Notes: a model not told the origin generated them from the sequence alone. A stretch of DNA of 36,014 nucleotides from Lactobacillus sp. UBA5804 (GCA_002418055.1 DIDI01000045.1:1-36014), one strand, 5' to 3'; shown: positions 12,234-21,739, counted from the stretch's first letter. Made by a program: numbers and translations.

Positions 12234-14648
12234 ATGTATAACCACAAAGTAATCGAAAAAAAGTGGCAGGCTTATTGGGCCGCCCATCAGACGTTTAAGA
12301 CAGGTCAAGATCCTAAAAAGAAGAATTATTATGTGCTAGACATGTTTCCTTTTCCATCTGGTAAAGGATTGCATGTAGGTCACCCAGAAGGCTACACTGC
12401 AACAGATATTATGGCTAGGATGCGCCGGATGCAAGGTTATAATGTGCTCCATCCAATGGGCTGGGATGCATTTGGACTTCCAACTGAACAATACGCACTC
12501 AAAACAGGTCAAGATCCAGCTAAAGTGACAGACGATAATATTGCCAATTTTAAAAAGCAGCTCAACAAGTTGGGATTTTCGTATGATTGGGACCGCGAGA
12601 TTCGGACTTCTGATCCATCCTACTATAAGTGGACGCAGTGGGTTTTTGAACAAATGTACAAGATGGGGTTAGCATATGAGGCAGATGTTCCCGTTAACTG
12701 GTCACCAGATTTAGGCACGGTTGTTGCTAATGAAGAAATTGTGGATGGGAAGACGGAACGGGGTGGTTATCCGGTTTATCGGCGCAATATGCGGCAATGG
12801 ATGTTGAAAATGACTGCCTATGCTGATCGGCTGTTAACCGACTTAGATGATTTAGATTGGCCAGAACCAATCAAGGAAATGCAACGCAATTGGATTGGCA
12901 AATCAATTGGGGCACAAGTGACATTCAAGATTAAAGACCGTAACGAGACGTTTGACGTCTTTACGACGCGTCCTGATACCTTGTTTGGTGTGTCTTATGC
13001 TGTGTTAGCACCCGAAAATGCACTGGTAACTGAGATCACCACTCCTGAACAACAAGCTGCCGTCAAGACTTATCAGGATACAATCGCTTCGAAGTCTGAT
13101 CTTGAGCGAACTGACTTAAACAAAGATAAAACTGGCGTTTTCACCGGTGCTTATGCTATTAATCCGGTCAATAACGAGGCTGTTCCGATTTGGATTTCAG
13201 ATTATGTCTTAGCCAGTTATGGGACTGGTGCGGTAATGGCTGTTCCAGCCCATGATCAACGTGATTATGAGTTTGCCAAAAAGTTTGACTTACCGATTAA
13301 GGCGGTAATCACTGGTGGCGATTTAAGCCAAGCTGCTTTTACTGGTGACGGCGTGCATGTGAACTCACAATTTTTGGATGGGCTAGATAATGAAGCTGCT
13401 AAAAAGCAGGTCATTGATTGGCTAGCTGAGCGTCATCAAGGTAAACGCAAGGTTAATTACAAGTTACGTGACTGGGACTTTTCTCGTCAGCGTTACTGGG
13501 GAGAACCAATCCCAGTGATTCACTGGGAAGATGGTGAAGTTAGCCTCGTACCAGAATCAGAATTACCGCTGCGCTTGCCACATGCGACAGATATTAAACC
13601 ATCTGGTACACCTGAAAGTCCACTGGCTAATTTAACTGATTGGATTAATGTTGTAGATGCCAATGGTCGTAAGGGTAAACGTGAAACGAACACAATGCCA
13701 AACTGGGCAGGCTCATCCTGGTATTACTTACGCTACATTGATGCACACAATGATCACGAATTAGCAAATCGCGATCTCTTAAAAGCTTGGTTACCAGTGG
13801 ATTTGTATGTCGGTGGTGCCGAACATGCCGTACGTCATCTGTTGTACGCGCGGTTTTGGCATAAGGTGCTGTATGATCTGGGCGTGGTGCCAACCAAAGA
13901 GCCATTCCAGAAATTATATAACCAAGGTTTGATCTTAAAGGATCATGAAAAAATGTCTAAGTCACGCGGCAATGTGGTGAACCCTGACGATGTGATTGAT
14001 GAATATGGGGCTGATGCGCTTCGGACTTATGAGATGTTCATGGGACCACTAGATGCCTCGATTGATTGGGATGATAATGGTCCTGCATCAACAAAGAAGT
14101 TTCTAGACCGAGTATGGCGGCTATTTGTGAATGATCTTGATTTGCAAGCAATTCCGCAAGAAAAGCTGGTAGCTGAGAATGATGGCGAGCTTGACCACGT
14201 CTATCACGAGACGGTTAAAAAAGTGACCCAGGACTTTAATGCCTTGCACTTTAACACAGCTATTTCACAAATGATGGTCTTTATTAATGCAGCTCAAAAG
14301 GCTAAGACCATTCCAATGGCGTACGCTGAAGGCCTAGTGAAACTACTTTCGCCAGTTGCACCACATATGATGGAAGAGATTTGGTCAATTTTTGGCCATG
14401 ATACTTCAATTAGTGAGGCTACTTGGCCAAAATTTGATCCTGCTAAGCTAGTAGAAGCAACAGTTGAGATAATGGTACAAGTTAATGGGCGCTTGCGTGG
14501 CAAGGTGGTAGTCAATAAAGACGAACAGCGTGCTAAGGTAGAAGAGCTAGCCTTAAATGATGCTAATGTCAAACGCTTCATTGCAGGCAAGACAGTCAAA
14601 AAAGTGATTGTCGTCCCGAATAAAATTGTTAATATTGTGGCTAAATAA
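12234..14648 (+). CDS. leuS: Leucyl-tRNA synthetase
   Basis: This 804-residue class I synthetase charges tRNA-Leu. The HIGH-type motif is HVGH (47-50) in FPFPSGKGLHVGH, and the KMSKS motif is at about residues 573-577 (DHEKMSKSRGN). The editing domain lies between them, with TTRPDTLFGVSYAVLAPE and YGTGAVMAVPAHDQRD. The length is normal for bacterial LeuRS. I chose ATG 12234 with GGGAG upstream; longer in-frame starts would lie inside the T-box and terminator. Control is by the T-box. The flippase gene follows after 86 nt without a terminator and may be cotranscribed. Confidence 0.98.
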   Translation: MYNHKVIEKKWQAYWAAHQTFKTGQDPKKKNYYVLDMFPFPSGKGLHVGHPEGYTATDIMARMRRMQGYNVLHPMGWDAFGLPTEQYALKTGQDPAKVTDDNIANFKKQLNKLGFSYDWDREIRTSDPSYYKWTQWVFEQMYKMGLAYEADVPVNWSPDLGTVVANEEIVDGKTERGGYPVYRRNMRQWMLKMTAYADRLLTDLDDLDWPEPIKEMQRNWIGKSIGAQVTFKIKDRNETFDVFTTRPDTLFGVSYAVLAPENALVTEITTPEQQAAVKTYQDTIASKSDLERTDLNKDKTGVFTGAYAINPVNNEAVPIWISDYVLASYGTGAVMAVPAHDQRDYEFAKKFDLPIKAVITGGDLSQAAFTGDGVHVNSQFLDGLDNEAAKKQVIDWLAERHQGKRKVNYKLRDWDFSRQRYWGEPIPVIHWEDGEVSLVPESELPLRLPHATDIKPSGTPESPLANLTDWINVVDANGRKGKRETNTMPNWAGSSWYYLRYIDAHNDHELANRDLLKAWLPVDLYVGGAEHAVRHLLYARFWHKVLYDLGVVPTKEPFQKLYNQGLILKDHEKMSKSRGNVVNPDDVIDEYGADALRTYEMFMGPLDASIDWDDNGPASTKKFLDRVWRLFVNDLDLQAIPQEKLVAENDGELDHVYHETVKKVTQDFNALHFNTAISQMMVFINAAQKAKTIPMAYAEGLVKLLSPVAPHMMEEIWSIFGHDTSISEATWPKFDPAKLVEATVEIMVQVNGRLRGKVVVNKDEQRAKVEELALNDANVKRFIAGKTVKKVIVVPNKIVNIVAK

Positions 14649-14734
14649 GTCTTAAGATGGTTAAAAAGCCCTGACAATTAGTGCAAGTGGGAGTAGCATG
14701 GTTTGACAGAAGGAATTTTAAGACAGGAAGCTTT

Positions 14735-16360
14735 ATGAACAATAATCGTGCAAATCCTGCTGATTCACAAGCAAAAATGCTTAAAGGCTCAGCGTGGATG
14801 ACTTTTGGCTCAATTATTTCGCGAGTTTTGGGCGTGATTTATATCATCCCCTGGTATGCTTGGATGGGTGCTTACGGCAATATTGCTAATGCGTTAACCG
14901 CTAAAAGCTACAACATTTATAGTTTGTTTTTGATTGTTTCAACCGCTGGTATTCCTGGTGCGGTGGCAAAACAAATTGCCAAATATAACGCCTTAGATGA
15001 GTATCGGGTCGGTCAGAAATTATTTAAGCATGGCTTGGCCTTGATGGCACTTTTTGGGGTGCTCTGTGCCATGATTATGTATTTTGCTGCACCAATTTTA
15101 GCAGCTGAAGACTTACGGCAAGTTCCCGTTTTACGTAGTTTGGCTTTTGCTGTGGTTGTCATTCCTGTGATGTCCATTTTTCGAGGGTATTTTCAGGGCT
15201 ATAGCAATATGATGCCAAGCGCCATGTCACAATTTGTAGAACAGCTGGCTCGTGTTATCTGGATTTTATTAACTGCATATGTCATCATGCGGGTGCAGCA
15301 TGGGAATTATTTGGCAGCAGTTACGCAATCGAATTTGGCTGCTTTTGTGGGTGCAATTTTTGGAATTTTGTTGCTTTGTGTCTTTTATTTACGCCAAAAA
15401 CGTCAGGTCGATCAATGGATTGCTGATTCACAAGGCAATTTGCAAGTATCCACTGGTAGTCTGTTTTTAGAAATTATTCAACAATCGATTCCCTTTATTA
15501 TCATTGATTCGGGAATTACCTTATACCAATTGATTGATCAATATACGTTCCATCCGCTAATAGCGAGTTTTGTCCATGTGTCGTATGATCAGATTGAATC
15601 TTGGTATGCGCTTTTTGGGCTAAACGCAAACAAGCTCATTATGGTGACCGTTTCAATTGCAACAGCCATGGCGGTAACAGCCATTCCACTTTTATCTGGT
15701 GCACATGCACAGAAAAATTGGCAAGATATTGCTTATCAGCTTGAAAATACGTTGCAACTATTTTTCTTTGTCATGATTCCTGCTAGTTTTGGTATGGCAG
15801 CGATTAGTCGACCTATTTATACGGTATTTTACGGCCCAGATCCATTGGGCACTGCGATTTTAGTTCAATCGGCAATAACTGCCATCACTTTAGGATTCTT
15901 TACTGTGCTTCTTGCAATGCAACAGGGCTTGTCTGAAAATGGCCTGGCAATTAAGTACTTGCTAACAGGTTTAGTGATTAAGCTTGTTTTACAGTACCCA
16001 ATGATTTTGTTATTTAATGTGTTTGGTCCGTTAACGGCAACAAATGTTGCAATGCTACTAACGATAGGGATGTCACTGAAACATTTACATGTCAAATATC
16101 GCTTTAACCAACAACGCCTAGTTCACCGAATTTTAGGAATGATTGGTTTTAGTGTTGTGATGCTAGTGAGCGTGATGTTAGCAGTTCATTTGTTCGGCTT
16201 AGTACTTAGCCCTGATCGCCGCTTGCCAGCATTAATCAATGTCGTTATTTCTACCTTACTTGGTGCTGGGATTTATATTGTATTGGTACTTAAGTCGGGC
16301 TTAGCTGAAAAAGTTCTCGGGTCGCGCATCACCCGGTTACGAGCGAAGTTACATATTTAG
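14735..16360 (+). CDS. Polysaccharide/lipid flippase of the MATE-like MVF family (MurJ/YtgP-type)
   Basis: This 541-residue protein has about 14 hydrophobic segments and the family N-terminus AKMLKGSAWMTFGSIISRVLG. Members such as YtgP/SpoVB/MurJ flip lipid-linked sugars, including lipid II, across the membrane for peptidoglycan synthesis. The hydrophilic helix region and conserved Arg near the N-terminus fit. ATG 14735 is chosen for AGGAAG at 14725-14730; an in-frame GTG at 14681 lacks a ribosome site. It follows leuS and ends at the terminator at 16369. Whether its substrate is lipid II or another polyprenyl-sugar is not visible. Confidence 0.85.
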   Translation: MNNNRANPADSQAKMLKGSAWMTFGSIISRVLGVIYIIPWYAWMGAYGNIANALTAKSYNIYSLFLIVSTAGIPGAVAKQIAKYNALDEYRVGQKLFKHGLALMALFGVLCAMIMYFAAPILAAEDLRQVPVLRSLAFAVVVIPVMSIFRGYFQGYSNMMPSAMSQFVEQLARVIWILLTAYVIMRVQHGNYLAAVTQSNLAAFVGAIFGILLLCVFYLRQKRQVDQWIADSQGNLQVSTGSLFLEIIQQSIPFIIIDSGITLYQLIDQYTFHPLIASFVHVSYDQIESWYALFGLNANKLIMVTVSIATAMAVTAIPLLSGAHAQKNWQDIAYQLENTLQLFFFVMIPASFGMAAISRPIYTVFYGPDPLGTAILVQSAITAITLGFFTVLLAMQQGLSENGLAIKYLLTGLVIKLVLQYPMILLFNVFGPLTATNVAMLLTIGMSLKHLHVKYRFNQQRLVHRILGMIGFSVVMLVSVMLAVHLFGLVLSPDRRLPALINVVISTLLGAGIYIVLVLKSGLAEKVLGSRITRLRAKLHI

Positions 16361-16368
16361 TAAGAAAT

Positions 16369-16406
16369 AAAAAGGTGATTGGTCATATTCGACTGATTAC
16401 CTTTTT
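16369..16406 (+). terminator. Terminator after the flippase gene
   Basis: AAAAAGGTGATTGGTC pairs with GACTGATTACCTTTTT (with G-U pairs) around a short loop, ending in a T tract. Confidence 0.82.
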
Positions 16407-16417
16407 AATTTTCAAGA

Positions 16418-16446
16418 TTGCTAATTGCGATAAAAAAGGTTATCAT
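16418..16446 (+). promoter_or_regulatory. Promoter of the GntR/ABC operon
   Basis: TTGCTA (16418-16423) and TATCAT (16441-16446) are separated by 17 nt, about 40 nt before the GntR start. Confidence 0.6.
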
Positions 16447-16487
16447 AGTAGTGTCATAGCAAGCTAGTACACCAGAAGAGGCAACTA

Positions 16488-16859
16488 ATGGAATTTAAGG
16501 ACAATATTCCGATTTATCTACAGATTGAGCAATATCTCTATCGGCAAATTGTGCAAGGACAATTACCTGCAGGTACTAAGATTCCTTCGGTGCGCCGGCT
16601 GGCAGTAGATTTAACTGTGAACGTCAACACTGTACAGCGTGCGCTACAGCAAATGAACGCCAATGGCATTTTAATCACGAAACGTGGTGAAGGTAATTTT
16701 GTAACCGAAGATGAGGTTTTGTTAGCTAAAACCAAGCAGCATCTGCTTGATATGGAGTTACAACGTTTTACTGAACAAATGCGTCAACTAGGTGTCAAAC
16801 GTAATCACCTGGTTGAAATTTTAACGCACTATTTGGAGGAGCATATTGATGACCGCTAG
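16488..16859 (+). CDS. GntR-family regulator, YtrA subfamily
   Basis: This 123-residue regulator has an N-terminal GntR winged helix (about residues 8-72), with IPIYLQIEQYL, KIPSVRRLAVDLTVNVNTVQRALQ and GEGNFV. The short C-terminal tail is too small for a classical ligand domain. This is the YtrA type, which usually represses a linked ABC transporter and its own operon, often in response to cell-wall antibiotics. The ATPase gene starts inside its last codons (11-bp overlap), so the two are translationally coupled. The signal is unknown. Confidence 0.9.
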   Translation: MEFKDNIPIYLQIEQYLYRQIVQGQLPAGTKIPSVRRLAVDLTVNVNTVQRALQQMNANGILITKRGEGNFVTEDEVLLAKTKQHLLDMELQRFTEQMRQLGVKRNHLVEILTHYLEEHIDDR

Positions 16860-17550
16860 TTTAAGCATTAAACATATGAATTATCACAAAAATCGTCAAG
16901 CCATCCTGACGGATGTCAATTTAACTTTGGCAACTGGAAAAATTGTCGCTTTGTTGGGAGCTAATGGTGCTGGCAAGACAAGCCTCATGCGAGTTATTGC
17001 CGGATTAGCCAAGAATTATCGTGGTGAAGTTGCGGTTGCTGGCAAAACTGAGTTAGCTCAACGAAAAAAGGTTTTGGCATTTAATGAAAATTTGCAAGGC
17101 TTTAGCAAAAGCGAAAAATTGGCGAACATTCTGTCATTTTATGTAGCCGTATATCCTGATTTTGATGAGGAGCGGTTTAATCAATTACAGGAATTTATGG
17201 ACCTTGATCTGAATCAGCGCCTTGGTCAACTGTCACGTGGTATCAAGGCTAAGCTCGTGATTGCGTTAACTTTTTCGCGGCAAGTACCACTGTATTTGCT
17301 AGATGAACCTTTTTCGGGAATCGATGTGATGAGTCGTAAAAAAATTATCAATTCGATTCTGCTGTGGAAAGGGGAAGAGGCGACTATCTTATTATCTGAT
17401 CATTTTGTCGATGAAATTGCCCAGGTGCTAGATGAAGTTGTGATCATTAAAGAGCGGACGATTTTGTGTCATGTCCCAGCTGATCAAATTCGTGAACGAG
17501 GTGAGACGGTATCGACCTATTATGAAGCACAGTATGAAGAAGATATGTAG
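16849..17550 (+). CDS. ABC transporter ATP-binding protein (YtrB-like)
   Basis: This 233-residue ATPase has Walker A GANGAGKTS (about 38-46), a degenerate signature LSRGIKAKL (about 128-136), and Walker B LYLLDEPFSGID (about 149-160), with the switch histidine in SDHFVDE. The reduced signature is usual for YtrB and related GntR-linked exporters. ATG 16849 is preferred over the adjacent TTG 16846, with GGAGGAG 7 nt upstream. It should energise the membrane protein encoded next. The transported substance is unknown; antibiotic resistance or envelope stress is the family expectation. Confidence 0.9.
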   Translation: MTASLSIKHMNYHKNRQAILTDVNLTLATGKIVALLGANGAGKTSLMRVIAGLAKNYRGEVAVAGKTELAQRKKVLAFNENLQGFSKSEKLANILSFYVAVYPDFDEERFNQLQEFMDLDLNQRLGQLSRGIKAKLVIALTFSRQVPLYLLDEPFSGIDVMSRKKIINSILLWKGEEATILLSDHFVDEIAQVLDEVVIIKERTILCHVPADQIRERGETVSTYYEAQYEEDM

Positions 17551-17571
17551 CGAGTATGGGAGGGACCACCG

Positions 17572-18387
17572 ATGTTAATTGCATTAATTAAAAATAAAGT
17601 ACGCCCGGTTAGGATAGCACTTGCACTCCAAGTGTTAATTACCTTTATGGTCATCATCCTTTGTGCCATCATGGGACTATCCTATACACGTGATTTGCTT
17701 TCTGTGTTTGGGTTGGTGTCGTCAAGAGCAATCTTAGCAGCGATTTGGCCGTATTATGTTGTCTTGTTAGTGATGGTAGCGACCGATTTAGCCTTTGCTG
17801 GTTACAGTATTTGGCAGTTCTACCGGGTGAATGTGAGTGCAACTTATCGTTTACTACCAATTTCAGAGTCGAAATTATTTTTAATGAATTGGCTGGCTAG
17901 TATGGTGAGTTGCGGGGTCATCTACGTCATCCAAATAGCCATTTTAGTAATGATTCGCTTGTTTTTCATGACACCAATGGCAGTCCATGAATTAGCGACA
18001 AATACGGCCTGGTCGCCTAATTGGCAGAGTCAATTGATAGAAATGCTGTTACTATCTTTGATGATGTCAGCGGCTTATTTCTTTAGCAGTTGGCTGATTT
18101 TTTTGCGGGATTGGATTGGGAATAGGTTGTCATTTGGTCGTCAAGCTTTAAGTCGCTGGGTTACGGAAGGTATTTTAGCCGTCTTAGGGTTAAATTTGTT
18201 GTACCGATTCGATGAATTACTGGAGCATTTTGTTTCCAACGTCAATGATCCATTGATTCATTCGGGGCTTGGGACGCTTATTTTAACGACATCGATCTTT
18301 TTTGAACTTTTACTGATTGATTTAATCCTATTAGCGATTGATCTTTGGCTGTTTACTAAAACCTATGAGACGCGCCAAGACAACTGA
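17572..18387 (+). CDS. Integral membrane partner of the ABC ATPase
   Basis: This 271-residue protein has about six hydrophobic segments (for example near residues 15-37, 55-78, 105-130, 157-180, 200-215 and 240-262). I see no strongly conserved motif. Its place, 21 nt after the ATPase gene with ribosome site GGGAGGG, and its length and topology suggest an ABC-2-type permease. The call rests mainly on context. No terminator separates it from the SPFH gene, which begins 63 nt later. Confidence 0.7.
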   Translation: MLIALIKNKVRPVRIALALQVLITFMVIILCAIMGLSYTRDLLSVFGLVSSRAILAAIWPYYVVLLVMVATDLAFAGYSIWQFYRVNVSATYRLLPISESKLFLMNWLASMVSCGVIYVIQIAILVMIRLFFMTPMAVHELATNTAWSPNWQSQLIEMLLLSLMMSAAYFFSSWLIFLRDWIGNRLSFGRQALSRWVTEGILAVLGLNLLYRFDELLEHFVSNVNDPLIHSGLGTLILTTSIFFELLLIDLILLAIDLWLFTKTYETRQDN

Positions 18388-18450
18388 TGAAAAAAGGCGT
18401 ATACTCAATCTTAATTTAAATACGCTGTAACTAGAAAGCAGGTGGCTTTG

Positions 18451-19308
18451 ATGATATTTTTACCTATTCTATTCGTTATTGTAATTATCTTACTATCGGG
18501 ATTTCGGATTGTTCCTCAGAACTATGAGGGGTTGATTGAAACACTGGGCAAATATACCCGAAAGGCCCAAGCGGGTTTAGTGTATATTGCGCCGTTTTTC
18601 CAGCGAGTTCGTAAAGTCTCGTTAGCACTGCAACCTTTAGAAATTAACAAGTATTCAATTATTACTAAAGATAATGCTGAAATCACGACGAGTTTAACTT
18701 TAAATTATCAAGTGACGGATTCGTTTAAATATTTCTACAATAATACCGATTCGATTGAATCCATGGTGCAATTAATTCGGGGACATTTGCGTGATATTAT
18801 TGGTCGTATGGAGTTGAATGAAGCCTTAGGTTCAACCAGTAAGATTAATACGCAACTGGCAGCAGCGATTGGTGATTTAACGGATGTCTATGGTATTCGG
18901 GTCATCCGGGTGAACGTTGATGAATTGCTGCCAAGTGCTGAAATTCAGCGGGCCATGGACAAGCAATTAACGGCCGACCGGGAGAAGACAGCTACAATTG
19001 CCAAGGCTGAAGGGGAAGCACGTCATATTGAACTGACGACCAAGGCAAAGAATGAAGCATTGGTCAAGACGGCTAAAGCTGAAGCGGAGGCAGTGCGCCT
19101 GCAAGCCGATGCTGAAAATTATCGGATTACTAAATTGCAAGCCGCCTTAGCGCAGGCAGGTGACAACTACTTCAAGGATCAGAGTATTAGTAGTTTCAAT
19201 CACTTGGCTGATGGCCAAAATAATTTGGTGGTCACGAGTAAACAAGATATTACCGATTTGTCAGCTATTCCAGTTGCTAAAAAACTATGGGATCAAGCAG
19301 ACAATTAA
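18451..19308 (+). CDS. SPFH/stomatin-like membrane protein
   Basis: This 285-residue protein has one N-terminal membrane anchor (about 1-20), an SPFH domain (about 20-180; GFRIVPQNYEGLIETLGKY and VRVNVDELLPSAEIQRAMDK), and an Ala/Glu/Lys-rich coiled coil (about 175-235). Such proteins assemble in membrane microdomains and often accompany a protease or NfeD partner, but no NfeD gene is seen here. ATG 18451 is preferred, since AGGTGG lies 5 nt before it; a GTG at 18442 is in frame but part of that ribosome site. It may be cotranscribed with the ABC genes. The precise role is unknown. Confidence 0.88.
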   Translation: MIFLPILFVIVIILLSGFRIVPQNYEGLIETLGKYTRKAQAGLVYIAPFFQRVRKVSLALQPLEINKYSIITKDNAEITTSLTLNYQVTDSFKYFYNNTDSIESMVQLIRGHLRDIIGRMELNEALGSTSKINTQLAAAIGDLTDVYGIRVIRVNVDELLPSAEIQRAMDKQLTADREKTATIAKAEGEARHIELTTKAKNEALVKTAKAEAEAVRLQADAENYRITKLQAALAQAGDNYFKDQSISSFNHLADGQNNLVVTSKQDITDLSAIPVAKKLWDQADN

Positions 19309-19316
19309 ATGAGAGT

Positions 19317-19343
19317 AAGCCTTGCTAATTGCGAGGCTTTTTT
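19317..19343 (+). terminator. Terminator after the SPFH gene
   Basis: AAGCCTTGC pairs with GCGAGGCTT (one G-U) around TAATT, followed by a T tract. Confidence 0.85.
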
Positions 19344-19361
19344 GCTTAGAAAAAAAGCAAC

Positions 19362-19395
19362 AAAAAAAGCGTTCTATCATCACTAGAACGCTTTT
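19362..19395 (-). terminator. Terminator of tRNA-Leu (minus strand)
   Basis: On the minus strand AAAAGCGTTCTA pairs with TAGAACGCTTTT, and the T tract corresponds to the A run at 19362-19368. It lies just past the 3' end of tRNA-Leu. Confidence 0.85.
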
Positions 19396-19399
19396 AATA

Positions 19400-19483
19400 T
19401 GCCCGCTAAAGGATTCGAACCTTCACTCTGTCGCCAGAACAGCGACCTGAACGCTGCGCGTCTGCCAGTTCCGCCAAGCGGGC
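19400..19483 (-). tRNA. tRNA-Leu (anticodon CAG)
   Basis: On the minus strand the acceptor GCCCGCT pairs with AGCGGGC, with discriminator A. The anticodon stem CAGCG/CGCTG encloses TTCAGGT, giving anticodon CAG (reads CUG). A variable arm longer than usual and the 84-nt length mark a class II tRNA. CCA is not encoded. A possible extended -10, TGGTATCAT, lies upstream on the minus strand near 19535-19525. Confidence 0.95.
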
Positions 19484-19515
19484 AATTGTGACAAACTTAT
19501 TCTCTTGTTACAACA

Positions 19516-19545
19516 TTACCTATGATACCAAATTTTTGGTAGAAT
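19516..19545 (+). promoter_or_regulatory. Possible dacA promoter
   Basis: TAGAAT (19540-19545) follows a weak TTACCT (19516-19521) by 18 nt. The palindrome ACCAAATTTTTGGT precedes the -10. The same stretch on the other strand may hold the tRNA-Leu promoter. Confidence 0.4.
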
Positions 19546-19595
19546 GTATGCATGAAATAACTTTTTTTGAATAATTTGGGAGAGGATTATAAAAA

Positions 19596-20867
19596 GTGAG
19601 AAAACTTAAAAAACTCATTATCAGTGGCTTATCGCTGTTAGCCTTTGCTTTAGTTACGACTAGCATGCCAGTTTCTGCTAGTCACCAACCGGATGTGCAA
19701 GCTAATCAGCTAAATTTAAAGGTCAAGTCGGCAATGGCAATTGATGCACAGACAGGGCAAGTTTTATATGCTAAAAATGCCGGCAAGGTGATGCCAATTG
19801 CATCGATGACTAAACTGGTAACGGTCTATTTGACTTTGGCTGCTTTAAAACGAGGCGCCATTAATTGGCAAACCAAAGTCCGTGCCACTAAGGCAATTGC
19901 TAAAGTTGCTAATAATGCTGATTATTCCAATGTTCCGTTGCAAGCAGGACACGTTTATACGATTAAACAGTTGTATCAAGCAACGTTAATTGCTTCCGCT
20001 AATGGTGCTGCCATGTGTCTAGCTAATGCAGTTGCTGGAAATCAAGTGGCATTTGTGAAACAAATGCGGGCTCTTGTTAAACACTGGGGATTAACCGATG
20101 CTAAAATTTATACTGTTAACGGCTTACCTAACGGTAATTTAGGTAGCAATGCCTATCCTGGCGTCAGCCGCAAAGCGGAGAATGAGATGTCTGCAAGTGA
20201 TATGGCCACGATTGCCACTAAGTTACTGCATCATTTTCCTGCCGTCCTTGAGACAACCCGCATCGCTAAAATGGGCTTCGTTGATGGGCGCACAACCACA
20301 CCAATGGCTAATTGGAATTGGATGCTAAAAGGGCTCTCACAATACGATACCCGTTATCCGCTCGATGGCTTAAAGACTGGGACGACCGATGCGGCAGGTG
20401 CCTGTTTTGTGGGTACCTTAGCACGTGGTGGTAGTCGGATTATTACCGTGGTAATGGGCGCGAAGCACGTGAATAGTAGTGATCCATCCCGGTTTGTCCA
20501 GACGAAGCATTTATTGCAGTATCTGTTTACCCATTACCGCGCGGTAATCATTCCTAGCGGCCAACGACTTATTTCCTTGAACGTGAAAGATGGTCATGAA
20601 AAGCGGGTTGCTGCTGGGTTGACCCGCCGGACCACTGTTTGGGATCCAGTCGATGATAAGACGTTAACAGCACATCTGACGACTTCAGAAGTGCCTGCTC
20701 CGCTCAAACGTGGTCGAGTGGCCACTACGGTGCAGTTTAAGTCAGGAAAAACTGTCTTGACGGGATTGACTCGTCCTGCTGGGATGCGAATTCCAGTGGC
20801 ACCACTTGCGTCAGTTTCTGAAGTTAATATTTTTGTGAAGTTTTGGCGCTTTATCTTTGGGGGATAA
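19596..20867 (+). CDS. dacA: D-alanyl-D-alanine carboxypeptidase (DacA, PBP5-type)
   Basis: This 423-residue serine peptidase trims the terminal D-Ala of peptidoglycan stem peptides outside the cell. A signal peptide (about 1-28) ends in SMPVSA/S. The active-site motifs are SMTK (S70, K73), SAN (S134-N136) and KTG (K260-G262). A C-terminal beta domain and a terminal amphipathic helix (VNIFVKFWRFIFG) fit membrane anchoring. The start is GTG 19596, with GAGAGG upstream at about 10 nt. The stop TAA lies 2 nt before the nnrD start, so they are in one operon. Confidence 0.93.
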   Translation: MRKLKKLIISGLSLLAFALVTTSMPVSASHQPDVQANQLNLKVKSAMAIDAQTGQVLYAKNAGKVMPIASMTKLVTVYLTLAALKRGAINWQTKVRATKAIAKVANNADYSNVPLQAGHVYTIKQLYQATLIASANGAAMCLANAVAGNQVAFVKQMRALVKHWGLTDAKIYTVNGLPNGNLGSNAYPGVSRKAENEMSASDMATIATKLLHHFPAVLETTRIAKMGFVDGRTTTPMANWNWMLKGLSQYDTRYPLDGLKTGTTDAAGACFVGTLARGGSRIITVVMGAKHVNSSDPSRFVQTKHLLQYLFTHYRAVIIPSGQRLISLNVKDGHEKRVAAGLTRRTTVWDPVDDKTLTAHLTTSEVPAPLKRGRVATTVQFKSGKTVLTGLTRPAGMRIPVAPLASVSEVNIFVKFWRFIFGG

Positions 20868-20869
20868 TC

Positions 20870-21721
20870 ATGACTTGCATTAGCTCAGCTATTTTGAATG
20901 ATGTGATTGTGCCACGTCCGGCCGATTCACACAAAGGTGATTTTGGTCGAGTACTCTTAATTGGTGGTTCTGAACAGTATGGTGGTGCCATTATCATGGC
21001 AACTGAGGCTGCTGTTAATGCTGGGGCAGGGCTTACTTGTACGGTTACCCATTCAATTAATCTGACGGCTTTGCACGCCCGTGTTCCAGAAGCAATGTTT
21101 TTAGATTTAAGAGATCGCCAATTGGCGCAAATGATTAGCCAGGTTGATGTCGTTGTTTGTGGTCCAGGGCTGGGGATGAATCAGCTAGCCAAGCAAGTTC
21201 TGCTAATGGTCAAAGAACAGGTGACTGTGGCGCAAACTTTAGTACTCGACGCGAGTGCCCTAGATCTAATCGCGCGTGATCCGAAATTACTACCCACTAA
21301 TGCTGGTAAAATCATTTTGACACCACATCAGATGGAATGGCAACGGTTGAGTCAACTTAGAATTCCTTTCCAAACCAATGCTGCTAATATTGTCGCACTA
21401 AAGACGCTCTTTCCAGCTGGTAATGGGATTCTTGTTTTGAAGTCTCATCGCACGAAGGTGATGACTTGCCAAGGAAAAGTTTTTGAAAATCCAGTTGGCA
21501 ATGCTGGAATGGCAACTGGTGGCATGGGAGATATTTTGACCGGTATTTTAGGTGCCTTCATTGGTCAATTTGGTGCTAGTTTAAAGACGATTTTAGCCGC
21601 AGTCTACCTCCATTCACTGGCTGGTGATCAGCTAGCTAAAGAATCCTATGTCGTACGCCCAACCACGCTTGTTGCTTCTTTACCACATTTAATGAAACAA
21701 TTTTGCCAATCGCCAAATTAA
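20870..21721 (+). CDS. nnrD: ADP-dependent NAD(P)H-hydrate dehydratase
   Basis: This 283-residue enzyme repairs damaged NADHX and NADPHX by ATP- or ADP-driven dehydration. It matches the YjeF C-terminal (carbohydrate kinase-like) family: HKGDFGRVLLIGGS near the N-terminus, DVVVCGPGLG, KIILTPHQMEW, and the catalytic region NPVGNAGMATGGMGDILTG. The epimerase half (YjeF N-terminal) is absent, as in many Firmicutes. ATG 20870 is chosen with GGGGGA upstream. It directly follows dacA. A functional link between the two is not evident. Confidence 0.9.
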   Translation: MTCISSAILNDVIVPRPADSHKGDFGRVLLIGGSEQYGGAIIMATEAAVNAGAGLTCTVTHSINLTALHARVPEAMFLDLRDRQLAQMISQVDVVVCGPGLGMNQLAKQVLLMVKEQVTVAQTLVLDASALDLIARDPKLLPTNAGKIILTPHQMEWQRLSQLRIPFQTNAANIVALKTLFPAGNGILVLKSHRTKVMTCQGKVFENPVGNAGMATGGMGDILTGILGAFIGQFGASLKTILAAVYLHSLAGDQLAKESYVVRPTTLVASLPHLMKQFCQSPN

Positions 21722-21739
21722 GTCAACTCGACGTTTTGC

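Noticed and set aside
14294..14677. 127-codon open frame on the minus strand within leuS
   Set aside because: It lies entirely opposite conserved leuS sequence and has no family features; it is a shadow frame.
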